NCBI RefSeq assembly: GCF_001665605.1 | Contig: NZ_LZSV01000031.1 | Location: forward strand, 1-64,000 | Direction of reading: 5' to 3' | From: Mycobacterium sp. 852014-50255_SCH5639931 | GTDB taxonomy: Bacteria > Actinomycetota > Actinomycetes > Mycobacteriales > Mycobacteriaceae | DNA: 64,000 nt | Shown here: piece by piece, positions 17,803 to 26,385 of the stretch | How positions within the stretch are numbered: the stretch's first letter is position 1 | Layout: every line of letters starts with the position of its first letter | Notes under the pieces: model-generated | Databases searched by the model: none | What the model was told of the DNA's origin: nothing | What the model saw: only the letters and a program-made list of their open reading frames with translations | Translations under genes and position numbers: made by a program

Positions 17803-18896
17803 GCGCCCAACCGCCGTTCGCGCTGTGCGGACCGAAGCAGAGCCTGGTCGCCGCGGGGGTGCGGGAACGCTACCGCGACGTGGCGGTGGCGCAGGACGCG
17901 CTGCGTTCGGGCTCAGCCGCAATAGTGTTGGGCGCGTTGCCTTTCGACGTGAACCGGCCCGCAGCGCTGCTGACGCCCGACGCGGTGCGGCGTACCGACG
18001 GCCCGCCCGACTGGCCGACCGGCCCGCTGCCGCCGGTGCGTATCGCCGCCGCCGATCCGTCACCGGCCGACTACCGCAGTCGCATCAGCCGGGCCCGCGA
18101 TCAACTCACCGCCCCCGACAGCCTGCTGAGCAAGGTGGTGCTGTCCCGCGCGCTGCGGCTGGTCGCCGACGCCCCCCTGGACGCCCGCGTCATCCTGCGC
18201 CGGCTCATCGCCGCCGACCCGGCCGCCTACGGCTATCTTGTCGACCTGACCGCCGCCGGCGATGACTACGCCGGTGTGGCGCTGGTGGGCGCCAGCCCGG
18301 AACTTCTGGTGGCGCGCAACGGAGATCGAGTCACGTGCCGGCCGTTCGCCGGTTCGGCGCCCCGCGCCGCCGACCCGGACGTCGACGCCGCCAACGGCGC
18401 CGCGCTGGCCGGTTCGGCCAAGGATCGGCACGAGCACCAGTTGGTCATCGAAACCATTCGGGTCGCCCTCGAGCCGCTGTGCGACGAGTTGACGATCGCC
18501 GCCGAGCCCGAGTTGAGCCGCACCGCGGCGGTGTGGCACCTGTGCACACCGATCAGCGCCCGGCTTCGCGATACATCCACCACCGCAATCGATTTGGCCC
18601 TGGCGCTGCATCCCACCCCGGCGGTCGGCGGGGTGCCGACCAAGGCCGCGGTCGAGCTAATCGCCGAGTTGGAAGGCGACCGCGGGTTCTACGCGGGGGC
18701 GGTCGGCTGGTGCGACGCCCGGGGCGACGGCCGCTGGGTGGTGTCCATCCGCTGCGCGCAGCTGTCCGCGGACCGCCGCACCGCGCTCGCACGATCCGGT
18801 GGCGGCATCGTCGCCGAATCCGACCCCGACGAAGAAGTAGCGGAAACCACAACGAAATTCGCGACAATCCTCAACGCATTGGACGTCGAGCAATGA
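17799..18896 (+). CDS. entC: Isochorismate synthase EntC-like
   Basis: A 365-residue chorismate-utilising enzyme, expected to convert chorismate to isochorismate for menaquinone or siderophore precursors. Family motifs are present in the C-terminal half: LSKVVLSRALRL, LVGASPELLV, LAGSAKDRHEHQLV with the catalytic general-acid/base region, LHPTPAVGGVPT and the metal-binding FYAGAVGW. GTG 17799 overlaps the gpm2 stop. The menF/mbtI relatives in the genome are separate genes. It overlaps the following GNAT gene by four bases (ATGA), forming a coupled three-gene run. Confidence 0.9.
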   Translation: MSAQPPFALCGPKQSLVAAGVRERYRDVAVAQDALRSGSAAIVLGALPFDVNRPAALLTPDAVRRTDGPPDWPTGPLPPVRIAAADPSPADYRSRISRARDQLTAPDSLLSKVVLSRALRLVADAPLDARVILRRLIAADPAAYGYLVDLTAAGDDYAGVALVGASPELLVARNGDRVTCRPFAGSAPRAADPDVDAANGAALAGSAKDRHEHQLVIETIRVALEPLCDELTIAAEPELSRTAAVWHLCTPISARLRDTSTTAIDLALALHPTPAVGGVPTKAAVELIAELEGDRGFYAGAVGWCDARGDGRWVVSIRCAQLSADRRTALARSGGGIVAESDPDEEVAETTTKFATILNALDVEQ

Positions 18897-19369
18897 CCAT
18901 TCGCCGCGCCGCCCCGGAAGACGCCGCCGCAATCACCGGAATGATCCACGAACTGGCGGAATTCGAACACGCCGCCGATCAATGCACGGTCACCGAAAAG
19001 CAAATCGCGGCAGCACTTTTCGGAGCCACCCCGGCGGTGTACGGGCACGTCGCGGAAGTCGAGGGCCAGATCGCCGCGATGGCGCTGTGGTTTCTCAACT
19101 TCTCCACCTGGGACGGCGTGGCGGGCATCTACCTCGAAGACCTGTTCGTGCGGCCGGGATTTCGCCGCCGCGGCCTGGCCCGCGCGCTGCTGGCGACGCT
19201 GGCGGCCGAATGCCTCGACAACGGCTACACGCGGTTGTCCTGGGCGGTGCTGAACTGGAACGCCGACGCCCTCACGCTGTACGACGGCGTCGGCGGCGAA
19301 CCCCAGCGCGAGTGGACCACCTATCGGCTGTCCGGCCCCCGGTTGGCCGAGTTGGCGGAATCGCGCTGA
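18893..19369 (+). CDS. GNAT N-acetyltransferase
   Basis: A 158-residue GNAT enzyme. The acetyl-CoA-binding motif A is LEDLFVRPGFRRRGLARALL near residues 82-101; motif B is LSWAVLNWNADALTLYDGVG. The sequence resembles diamine acetyltransferases (SSAT-like, from the EDLFVxPxxRxxG pattern and the final Tyr/Asn/Trp set), but the substrate is not certain. ATG 18893 overlaps the entC stop. The 3' end runs 49 bases into the convergent membrane-protein gene. Confidence 0.87.
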   Translation: MTIRRAAPEDAAAITGMIHELAEFEHAADQCTVTEKQIAAALFGATPAVYGHVAEVEGQIAAMALWFLNFSTWDGVAGIYLEDLFVRPGFRRRGLARALLATLAAECLDNGYTRLSWAVLNWNADALTLYDGVGGEPQREWTTYRLSGPRLAELAESR

Positions 19370-19785
19370 TCGCCCGCGGCCCAACGCACGCCCGCGGGGC
19401 TGAAGAGCAGGCCCAACACGCTCAGCGCCACAATGCCAGCGGGAATCCCGAAGCCGGGCCGATGCGAGTCCACCGTCAGGTACCACGCCACCGGCAGTAA
19501 CAGCAGCTGGGTGATCACGGCCAGCCCGCGCCCCCAGCGCTTGCCGACCGTCAGCGCCCGTCCAGCGGCCAGCACCACCGCCCCGACCAGAACGAAAAAC
19601 ACCGCCGTGCCCAACCCGTTGACCACGCGCTGGTCGGCCCCAGCGACGCCCCGCACCACCAGCACCGCCGCCACCGCCAGCGCGGCCAGCCCTTGCACCA
19701 CCACCAGGAGCCCAGCGCCGCGCACGGCGGCTGGAGCGGCCCCTGGGTTGCGGCGGAAAACTGTCACCCGCGTCAGCGTAGTCAC
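19321..19785 (-). CDS. Four-helix membrane protein (Rv3217c type)
   Basis: About 154 residues with four hydrophobic segments: AGLLVVVQGLAALAVAAVLV, GLGTAVFFVLVGAVVLAAG, GLAVITQLLLLPVAWYLTV, and IPAGIVALSVLGLLF. No enzyme motif was seen. GTG 19785 was chosen; GTG 19767 and the longer ATG-like frame to 19809 are alternatives with no convincing ribosome binding site for any of them. Convergent overlap with the GNAT gene. Function unknown. Confidence 0.75.
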   Translation of the reverse strand: MTTLTRVTVFRRNPGAAPAAVRGAGLLVVVQGLAALAVAAVLVVRGVAGADQRVVNGLGTAVFFVLVGAVVLAAGRALTVGKRWGRGLAVITQLLLLPVAWYLTVDSHRPGFGIPAGIVALSVLGLLFSPAGVRWAAGDQRDSANSANRGPDSR

Positions 19786-19846
19786 CCCGGCCGCCGAGGA
19801 GTTCCCCACAGCGTGGCCTTAACCGGCCCGCATAAGCTCGTGCTTC

Positions 19847-20818
19847 ATGCGCGCCGTGCTGATCGTGAACCCCACAGCCACCACCACCACCCCGGCCGGT
19901 CGCGACCTGCTGGCGAACGCGCTCAAGAGCCGCCTAGAGCTCACCGTCGAACACACCAGTCACCGCGGTCACGGCACCGAACTCGCCGAGAAAGCGGTCG
20001 CGGACGGCGTCGACCTGGTCGTGGTGCACGGCGGCGACGGCACGGTGAGCGGGGTGGTCAACGGCCTGCTCGGGCGTCCCGGCGCGGTTTCGGGGCACTC
20101 CGGCCCGGTGCCGGCGGTCGCGGTGGTTCCCGGCGGTTCGGCGAATGTGCTGGCGCGGTCGCTGGGGATCTCGCGGGACCCGGTGGCCGCCACCAACCAG
20201 CTCATCCAGCTCCTCGACGACTATCGCCACCACCACGCCTGGCGCCGCATTGGCCTGATCGACTGCGGTGAGCGGTGGGCCGTGTTCAACACCGGCATGG
20301 GGGTCGACGCCGAGGTGGTGGCCGCGGTCGAGGCCGAACGCGACAAGGGCGGCAAGGTCACGGCCTGGCGCTACATTCGCGCGGCGGTGCCCGCCGTGTG
20401 GGGCTATACGCGCCGCGAACCGATGCTCACCCTTGAACTGCCCGGCCGCGAACCCATCACGGGGGTGAGTTTCGCGTTCGTGTCCAACTCCAGCCCGTGG
20501 ACGTTCGCCAACGAGCGGCCGGTGTGGACCAATCCCGGCTGCACCTTCGAGTCCGGGCTGGGCGTGTTCGCACCCAAGAGCATGAAAACGATCCCCACCC
20601 TTCGCATAGTGCGGCAGATGTTCGCTAAGCGGCCCAAGTTCGACTTCGACCACCTCATCACCGAGGACGACGTGCCCTGCTTGCGCGTCACCTCGACCGG
20701 CGGCCCGGTCGCCTGCCAGTTCGACGGGGATTACCTCGGCGTGCGCGAAAGCATGACGTTCAAAGCGGTACCCGACGCGCTGGCGGTGGTAGCACCTCCC
20801 CAGAAAAACGCCTTCTGA
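19847..20818 (+). CDS. Diacylglycerol kinase-family protein (Rv3218 type)
   Basis: A 323-residue lipid kinase-like protein. The catalytic domain has LIVNPTAT at the N terminus, VVHGGDGTVSGVVNGL near residue 60 and the GGSANV loop near 100. This is the layout of DAGK/sphingosine kinase domains such as the M. tuberculosis diacylglycerol kinase Rv2252. The C-terminal half ends with CQFDGDYLG, the usual second-domain glycine turn. Predicted to phosphorylate a membrane lipid; the substrate is unknown. It starts at ATG 19847. Confidence 0.85.
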   Translation: MRAVLIVNPTATTTTPAGRDLLANALKSRLELTVEHTSHRGHGTELAEKAVADGVDLVVVHGGDGTVSGVVNGLLGRPGAVSGHSGPVPAVAVVPGGSANVLARSLGISRDPVAATNQLIQLLDDYRHHHAWRRIGLIDCGERWAVFNTGMGVDAEVVAAVEAERDKGGKVTAWRYIRAAVPAVWGYTRREPMLTLELPGREPITGVSFAFVSNSSPWTFANERPVWTNPGCTFESGLGVFAPKSMKTIPTLRIVRQMFAKRPKFDFDHLITEDDVPCLRVTSTGGPVACQFDGDYLGVRESMTFKAVPDALAVVAPPQKNAF

Positions 20819-20922
20819 GCTGCGCAAACGAAGCGGCCGCGGGCCACGCGGCGAAGTTTTTCCTCGTGAGTGGCCGGTGAGTGTAGTACAACGGAGTAAT
20901 GGCCCGACTACGGAACGATCGA

Positions 20923-20938
20923 AGTGAGATAGCCCACG
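20923..20938. promoter_or_regulatory. CRP (Rv3676-type) binding site upstream of whiB1
   Basis: AGTGAGATAGCCCACG fits the TGTGA-N6-TCACA CRP pattern and, as I recall it, equals the CRP1 site of the M. tuberculosis whiB1 promoter. Its centre lies about 58 bases before the transcription start implied by the promoter at 20955-20982, a class I activating position. Confidence 0.8.
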
Positions 20939-20954
20939 AGCGAACTCGGGGCTA

Positions 20955-20982
20955 TTGACATCTGTTGGGCCTGTGAAACGAT
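20955..20982 (+). promoter_or_regulatory. Predicted whiB1 promoter
   Basis: A perfect -35 TTGACA (20955-20960) is followed after 16 bases by AACGAT (20977-20982) as a -10 hexamer, implying a start near 20989 and a leader of about 110 bases. The position relative to the CRP site agrees with the published M. tuberculosis arrangement (recalled). Confidence 0.6.
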
Positions 20983-21099
20983 CAAAAGGTTGCATGCAGG
21001 AATTTAGATAGGGGTACGGACCCTTTTCTTGTGCACGCGTTAACAGCCGAAGAAAATTGGCCGTGCGCCTTGCTGCGCACTCAGTGAGGAGTAGGACGT

Positions 21100-21354
21100 A
21101 TGGATTGGCGCCACAAGGCGGTCTGTCGCGACGAGGACCCGGAGCTGTTCTTCCCGGTAGGGAACAGCGGCCCGGCGCTCGCGCAGATCGCTGACGCGAA
21201 ACTGGTCTGCAATCGGTGCTCGGTGACCACGGATTGCCTGTCGTGGGCCCTGAACACCGGCCAGGACTCGGGCGTCTGGGGCGGCATGAGCGAAGACGAG
21301 CGGCGCGCACTCAAGCGTCGCAATGCCCGGACGAAGGCCCGTAGCGGAGTCTGA
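21100..21354 (+). CDS. whiB1: WhiB1, 4Fe-4S NO-sensing transcription factor
   Basis: An 84-residue Wbl protein, essential in M. tuberculosis, that binds SigA and reacts with nitric oxide through its iron-sulfur cluster. Cluster ligands are Cys 9 (KAVCRDED) and the CNRCSVTTDC set at 37, 40 and 46; the SigA/DNA-contact turn is GVWGGMSEDER, followed by a basic tail. ATG 21100 follows GAGGAG (21086-21091). It is flanked by a CRP site upstream and a strong terminator downstream, so it is a single-gene unit. Confidence 0.98.
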   Translation: MDWRHKAVCRDEDPELFFPVGNSGPALAQIADAKLVCNRCSVTTDCLSWALNTGQDSGVWGGMSEDERRALKRRNARTKARSGV

Positions 21355-21368
21355 CTCAGTCAGAGCAA

Positions 21369-21404
21369 ACAGTGCGGCCTCGACGAAAGTCGGGGCCGCA
21401 CTGT
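21369..21404. terminator. Terminator hairpin between whiB1 and pdtaS
   Basis: ACAGTGCGGCCTCGAC pairs with GTCGGGGCCGCACTGT, a 16-bp stem with one G-U pair closed by a GAAA tetraloop, starting 14 bases after the whiB1 stop and 23 bases beyond the end of convergent pdtaS. There is only a weak T-rich tail (TGTTGTGT). It probably serves both strands. Confidence 0.85.
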
Positions 21405-21427
21405 TGTGTGGGGCGCACTTTGAACGC

Positions 21428-22927
21428 CTAGATGGCCAGTCGGGCCCGCCGGCCGATCGGTACCCGCAACACCACGTCGGTGCCGCGAGCCGGGGCTTGG
21501 CGCATGCCCAGCGTGCCGTCGAGTTCCGCAGACACCAGCGTCCGCACGATCTGCAGGCCGAGGCTGTCGGACGTCTCCAGGTTGAAGCCTTCCGGCAACC
21601 CGCGGCCGTCGTCGTGGACAACGACGTCGAGCCAGCGCGCCGAACGCTCGGCGCGGATGGTCACCGATCCCGCTTCGACCGCAGGATCGAACGCATGCTC
21701 GATCGCGTTCTGAACCAGTTCGGTGATCACCATGATCAGGGCCGTCGCCCGGTCGGAGTCCAGCACGCCGAGGTCGCCGACCCGGTTGATCCGGATCGGC
21801 CGGTCCACTGACGCCACGTCGTTCATGATCGGCAGAATCCGGTCGATGACCTCGTCGAGGTTGACCTGTTCGTCGACGGACATCGAGAGCGCGTCGTGCA
21901 CCAACGCGATGGACGAGACCCGGCGCACCGACTCGATCAGGGCTTCGCGCCCTTCGGCGTTGACCGTCCGGCGGGCCTGCAGGCGCAGCAGTGCCGCCAC
22001 CGTCTGCAGGTTGTTCTTCACCCGGTGGTGGATCTCGCGGATGGTGGCGTCCTTGGAGATCAGGGCCCGGTCGCGGCGCTTCACCTCGGTGACGTCCCGG
22101 ATCAGCACGGCGGCACCGGCGCTCGCGCCGTCGACCACCAACGGGAGCGTCCGCAGCAGCACCGTGGCGCCGCCGGCGTCGACCTCCATGCGCATGCTCT
22201 TACCACCGGCCAGCAGGTCCAGGACGTGCTCGGCCAGCTCCTGCGCCTCGAAGGGGTCCGAGATCAGCGGCCGGGTCACCTTGACCAGGCTGCGGCCCTC
22301 CAGCTCGGACGTCAGGCCCATCCGGTGGTAGGCCGACACCGCGTTGGGGCTGGCGTAGGCGACGACGCCGTTGACGTCCAACCGGATGAAGCCATCGCCC
22401 GCCCGCGGGGTGGAGCGGGACATGACCACGTCGCCCACGTCGGGGAAGGTGCCGTCGGCGAGCATGTGGACCAGATCGCCGGCGCATTCCCGGTATGCCG
22501 TCTCCAGGTGGCCGGACGTGCGGTCGGCCGCGACGGCCGTCTGATGCCGGGTGAGCACGGCCACCACCCGGCCGCCGTATCGCACCGGGGTCGCCTCGAC
22601 GTGCGGGCCGGGCAGCCACGAATCCTGTTGGCCCGCATCGCCATCCCGCTGGGCGGTGCCGGACTCGAAGGTCTCGGCGACCAGCGCCAGCCGGTCGGCG
22701 GCGACGACACTGCCCACCGAGTCGGTGACGAGCACCGTGGGCGCGGTGTTCGGCCGGCACTGCGCCACACACACCAACATGCCGTCGTCGCGGCGAACCC
22801 ACATCAGATAGTCGGCGAACGACAGGTCCGCCAGCAGCTGCCACTCCCCCACGACCGCGTGCAGGTGGTCCACCGCGTTGCCCGGCAACACGGTGTGTTC
22901 GGCAAGCAGATCACCGAGAGTCGACAT
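21428..22927 (-). CDS. pdtaS: PdtaS, cytosolic sensor histidine kinase
   Basis: A 499-residue soluble kinase (no membrane helix) with an N-terminal GAF-type domain (about 1-150), a PAS domain (about 175-280), a HisKA_2 domain with the phosphoacceptor in IREIHHRVKNNLQT near residue 300, and a HATPase domain (ELVQNAIEHA, VHDDGRGLPEG, SDSLGLQIV). Its known partner is the ANTAR regulator PdtaR, encoded elsewhere (Rv1626). ATG 22927 follows an in-frame GTG at 22930. The pair controls translation-linked responses to nutrients, copper and NO in M. tuberculosis (established). Confidence 0.95.
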   Translation of the reverse strand: MSTLGDLLAEHTVLPGNAVDHLHAVVGEWQLLADLSFADYLMWVRRDDGMLVCVAQCRPNTAPTVLVTDSVGSVVAADRLALVAETFESGTAQRDGDAGQQDSWLPGPHVEATPVRYGGRVVAVLTRHQTAVAADRTSGHLETAYRECAGDLVHMLADGTFPDVGDVVMSRSTPRAGDGFIRLDVNGVVAYASPNAVSAYHRMGLTSELEGRSLVKVTRPLISDPFEAQELAEHVLDLLAGGKSMRMEVDAGGATVLLRTLPLVVDGASAGAAVLIRDVTEVKRRDRALISKDATIREIHHRVKNNLQTVAALLRLQARRTVNAEGREALIESVRRVSSIALVHDALSMSVDEQVNLDEVIDRILPIMNDVASVDRPIRINRVGDLGVLDSDRATALIMVITELVQNAIEHAFDPAVEAGSVTIRAERSARWLDVVVHDDGRGLPEGFNLETSDSLGLQIVRTLVSAELDGTLGMRQAPARGTDVVLRVPIGRRARLAI

Positions 22928-22986
22928 CACTCACTCCCCGGGCCATTCCCCGGCAGCAGACAGGACGGTCCAAACTTTTCCGCGGC

Positions 22987-23202
22987 CTAGCTGATCACAG
23001 CAATCAGGTCGCCCGCCTGGATGACATCGCCCACCGCGACGCTCACCTTGCTGATGGTGCCGTCGACCTCAGCCAAGACGGGAATCTCCATCTTCATCGA
23101 CTCCAGCAGCACCACGATGTCGCCTTTGCCGATCTGGTCACCCTCGTTCACTACGACTTCGAGCACGCTGGCCACGATCTCGGCGCGCACATCCTCGGCC
23201 AT
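22987..23202 (-). CDS. TB7.3, biotinylated carrier-like protein
   Basis: A 71-residue biotinyl/lipoyl attachment domain with the biotin-accepting lysine in ESMKMEIPV near residue 35. It has the size and sequence of M. tuberculosis TB7.3 (Rv3221c). It is a free-standing carrier; the matching carboxylase is not adjacent. ATG 23202 (MAEDVRAE) was chosen; ATG 23226 gives eight extra residues. It lies 59 bases upstream of pdtaS on the same strand. Confidence 0.92.
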   Translation of the reverse strand: MAEDVRAEIVASVLEVVVNEGDQIGKGDIVVLLESMKMEIPVLAEVDGTISKVSVAVGDVIQAGDLIAVIS

Positions 23203-23409
23203 CTTCACCCCACTCGTTTCGGCCATTGCGCAGGCTGGCTACTGGTCCATCAAGCTTTCGTCAGGCTCACGTACATCGAACCACAGGAGGGGTCGGGACC
23301 GCGGCGCACGGGGCGTTGTGGCCGGGCGGGTCTTTCGTGAGAGACTGTGCGGCAGGCTGACGGGCGCCGGGCGCCCGGATCAATGACCAAATCAATGGAG
23401 GTTCGACCC

Positions 23410-23484
23410 ATGGCCAAGCGTGGCCGTAAGAAGCGCGACCGCAAGCACAGCAAAGCCAACCACGGCAAGCGGCCCAACGCCTGA
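23410..23484 (+). CDS. 50S ribosomal protein bL37
   Basis: A 24-residue, highly basic peptide (MAKRGRKKRDRKHSK...) matching the actinobacterial large-subunit protein bL37 seen in mycobacterial ribosome structures. ATG 23410 has GGAGG at 23397-23401, eight bases upstream. It is divergent from TB7.3 and ends seven bases from the convergent rshA stop. It is so short that most gene finders miss it. Confidence 0.9.
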   Translation: MAKRGRKKRDRKHSKANHGKRPNA

Positions 23485-23491
23485 GGACCCG

Positions 23492-23794
23492 CTACTGCGT
23501 CTCGCGGATGATGGTGGTCCGCCGGATCTCCAGCCGTAGCCGCTCGCGCAGGCCGTCGGGGGCCTTCTCGCCTCTGCATTTGGTGGCGATCAACGCCTTG
23601 ATCCGCTCCTCGAGGCCGTAATGCTTGAAGCAACCGGGGCACGCCTCCAGGTGGCGGCGCAGCTGGTCCCGCGACTCCGGGGTGCATTCACCGTCGAGTA
23701 GGAGCCAAACCTGGCGGATCACCTCGGCACAGCCGACCGCGCCGTGGTCGTCGTCATTAGGGCACGTGTCGCCGGGGCTGGAGAACTCACTCAT
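23492..23794 (-). CDS. rshA: RshA, anti-sigma factor of SigH
   Basis: A 100-residue zinc anti-sigma (ZAS) protein. The redox switch HLEACPGC (His-x3-Cys-x2-Cys) is near residues 48-55. It binds and silences SigH under reducing conditions and releases it on oxidation or heat, with PknB phosphorylation as a further input (known for M. tuberculosis). ATG 23794 overlaps the sigH stop by three bases, so it is cotranslated with its target. Confidence 0.96.
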   Translation of the reverse strand: MSEFSSPGDTCPNDDDHGAVGCAEVIRQVWLLLDGECTPESRDQLRRHLEACPGCFKHYGLEERIKALIATKCRGEKAPDGLRERLRLEIRRTTIIRETQ

Positions 23795-24438
23795 GACGAC
23801 ACCTCCTCGTGCGCCTGGTGGCCGCGGTTGAAGCCCCGCTCCTTGGCCACGTCAGCCAGCAGCCCACGCAGTTGACGCCGGCCGCGGTGTAGCCGTGACA
23901 TTACCGTCCCGATGGGCGTGTCCATGATCTCGGCGATTTCCTTGTACGGAAAACCCTCGACATCGGCGTAGTAGACGGCCATCCGGAATTCTTCCGGCAG
24001 CGCCTGCAGCGCTTCTTTGATCTCGTTGTCGGGCAGCGCCTCGAGCGCCTCGACCTCGGCCGAGCGCAGCCCGGTGGACGAGTGCTCGGCGTTGGACGCC
24101 AGCTGCCAGTCAGTGATCTCTTCGGTCGGGTATTCGGCCGGCTGGCGCTGCCTCTTGCGGTAGCTGTTGATGTAGGTGTTGGTCAGGATCCGGTACAGCC
24201 AGGCCTTGAGGTTGGTGCCGGCCCGGAACGAGCGGAACCCCGCGAAGGCCTTCACCATCGTCTCTTGCAGCAGGTCTTCGGCGTCGGCGGGATTGCGCGT
24301 CATGCGCAGCGCACCGCCGTAGAGCTGGTCCAACAGCGGAATCGCGTCGCGCTCGAAGCGCGCCATCAGCTCGGCGTCCGTCTCCGGCGGTGCGGGATCG
24401 GGAATCTCCTGTGCTGTTGCGCCGTCTGTGTCGGCCAT
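23791..24438 (-). CDS. sigH: SigH, ECF sigma factor for oxidative and heat stress
   Basis: A 215-residue ECF sigma factor. Region 2 contains DAEDLLQETMVKAFAGF and LKAWLYRILTNTYINSYRK; region 4 has LPEEFRMAVYYADVEGF, YKEIAEIMDTPIGTVMSRL and HRGRRQLR. It directs thioredoxin and chaperone genes. ATG 24438 (MADTDGATA) matches the M. tuberculosis start. The frame is open 44 codons further, to GTG 24570, which has a better ribosome binding site, GGGAGGAG, so a longer form is possible. A SigH-type promoter lies at 24648-24677, fitting autoregulation. Confidence 0.95.
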   Translation of the reverse strand: MADTDGATAQEIPDPAPPETDAELMARFERDAIPLLDQLYGGALRMTRNPADAEDLLQETMVKAFAGFRSFRAGTNLKAWLYRILTNTYINSYRKRQRQPAEYPTEEITDWQLASNAEHSSTGLRSAEVEALEALPDNEIKEALQALPEEFRMAVYYADVEGFPYKEIAEIMDTPIGTVMSRLHRGRRQLRGLLADVAKERGFNRGHQAHEEVSS

Positions 24439-24647
24439 GTCGATTACCCCGGTCCCTTCTGCTGCGGTGTCGCCGGGCAGCACCGAAAGCGCCACCGGGC
24501 TTGCGAGAAAGCAAGCCAACTGCTCGGCACCCGTTGGACTGTCCAACAGGCTCGTCGCCGCTGACACCAAACCGCTCCTCCCAATCTAGAGGCTGCCACC
24601 GACAGTGTCTGCCCGGGTGCGCCCACATAACATCAGAGACCGCCTCG

Positions 24648-24677
24648 TTTAACAGCGTTAACGGACGCGCTATTTCC
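24648..24677 (-). promoter_or_regulatory. Predicted SigH-dependent autoregulatory promoter
   Basis: On the minus strand CGGAAATA (-35, around 24671-24678) and GTTAAA (-10, 24648-24653) stand 17 bases apart. This fits the GGAA...GTT pattern of SigH and SigE promoters. Transcription would start near 24640, about 70 bases before GTG 24570 and about 200 before ATG 24438. Confidence 0.55.
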
Positions 24678-24720
24678 GGGCCCCATCCGGCCCATGGCGG
24701 CAGGACGTTAATGTGACGCC

Positions 24721-25569
<849 letters not shown>

Positions 25570-25582
25570 TCGGGTTTCTGTC

Positions 25583-26068
25583 GTGGCTCGCGCCGCCACG
25601 CCCGCGCTCGCCGCGTTGACGAAAGCCGGTGTGCCGCACGAGGTCATCACCTTCGACCACGATCGGCGGGAACGCTCGTTCGGCGTCGAAGCGGTGCACG
25701 CGCTGACGGAACGCGGCGTCGCACCCGAGCAGATCTACAAGACCCTGGTCGTCGCGGTGCCGGGCGGGCTCGCGGTCGCGATACTGCCGGTGCCGGACCG
25801 GCTCTCACTGAAGGCGGCCGCCGCGGCGCTGGGCGTGGCCAGCGCCGGCATGGCCGAGGCCGCTGCCGCCGAGCGCGCCACCGGCTACGTCGTCGGCGCC
25901 GTGTCGCCGTTCGGGCAGCGCAAGGCCCTGCCGACCGTCGTGGACGCCGGCGCCCTGGCCTGGGATCGGGTGTACTGCAGCGCCGGCCGGCGTGGCTGGG
26001 ACGTGGGGGTTTCACCGCAGGACCTGATCCGGTTGACCAATGCGATCACCGCCCACATCCGCGCGTAG
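25583..26068 (+). CDS. YbaK/EbsC-family Cys-tRNA(Pro) deacylase
   Basis: A 161-residue editing enzyme expected to remove mischarged amino acids (Cys or Ala) from tRNA-Pro. Conserved elements: VPHEVITFDHD, EQIYKTLVV (catalytic Lys), LAVAILPVPDRLSLKAAA, GYVVGAVSPFGQRK with the GxxSP loop, and the late DAG/WDVGVSP stretch. It starts at GTG 25583. In M. tuberculosis the same locus is annotated as two pieces (Rv3224A/B, recalled); here it is one intact frame. Confidence 0.88.
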   Translation: MARAATPALAALTKAGVPHEVITFDHDRRERSFGVEAVHALTERGVAPEQIYKTLVVAVPGGLAVAILPVPDRLSLKAAAAALGVASAGMAEAAAAERATGYVVGAVSPFGQRKALPTVVDAGALAWDRVYCSAGRRGWDVGVSPQDLIRLTNAITAHIRA

Positions 26069-26133
26069 CCGCGCGAGAGTAGCGCCATCGCGAAAACCGG
26101 ATCGAATTCTCGCCGTCGCGTTACGCTCCCGCC

Positions 26134-26385
26134 ATGACGACGAAGCGATCCCGCGGCGCGACGATTGTCGCCGCCGGTGTGCTGGCTTTCTCCGGGCTGA
26201 TGACGATCGGTGTGGGCACCGGCAACGCCGACACGATCCAAACCGAGGGCAACTACCCGACCCGGGCAGCTTGTCAGGACGCCGGGCCCGGCGTGAAGGC
26301 CAGCACTCCGGGCAACTGGAATAACTTCTGGTGCGTGCCGGATCGCAACGTCAACGGCAACTGGAAGCTGGTTCTCAGCAACTAA
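26134..26385 (+). CDS. Small secreted protein of unknown function
   Basis: 83 residues with a clear signal peptide: basic MTTKRSRG, hydrophobic core ATIVAAGVLAFSGLMTIGVG, and an Ala-x-Ala-like GNAD cleavage region near residue 32. The mature part is about 50 residues with two cysteines (AACQDAG, NFWCVPD), likely one disulfide, and ends NWKLVLSN. It stands where M. tuberculosis has the larger Rv3225c. The stop overlaps that of the convergent SRAP gene. Function unknown. Confidence 0.8.
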   Translation: MTTKRSRGATIVAAGVLAFSGLMTIGVGTGNADTIQTEGNYPTRAACQDAGPGVKASTPGNWNNFWCVPDRNVNGNWKLVLSN

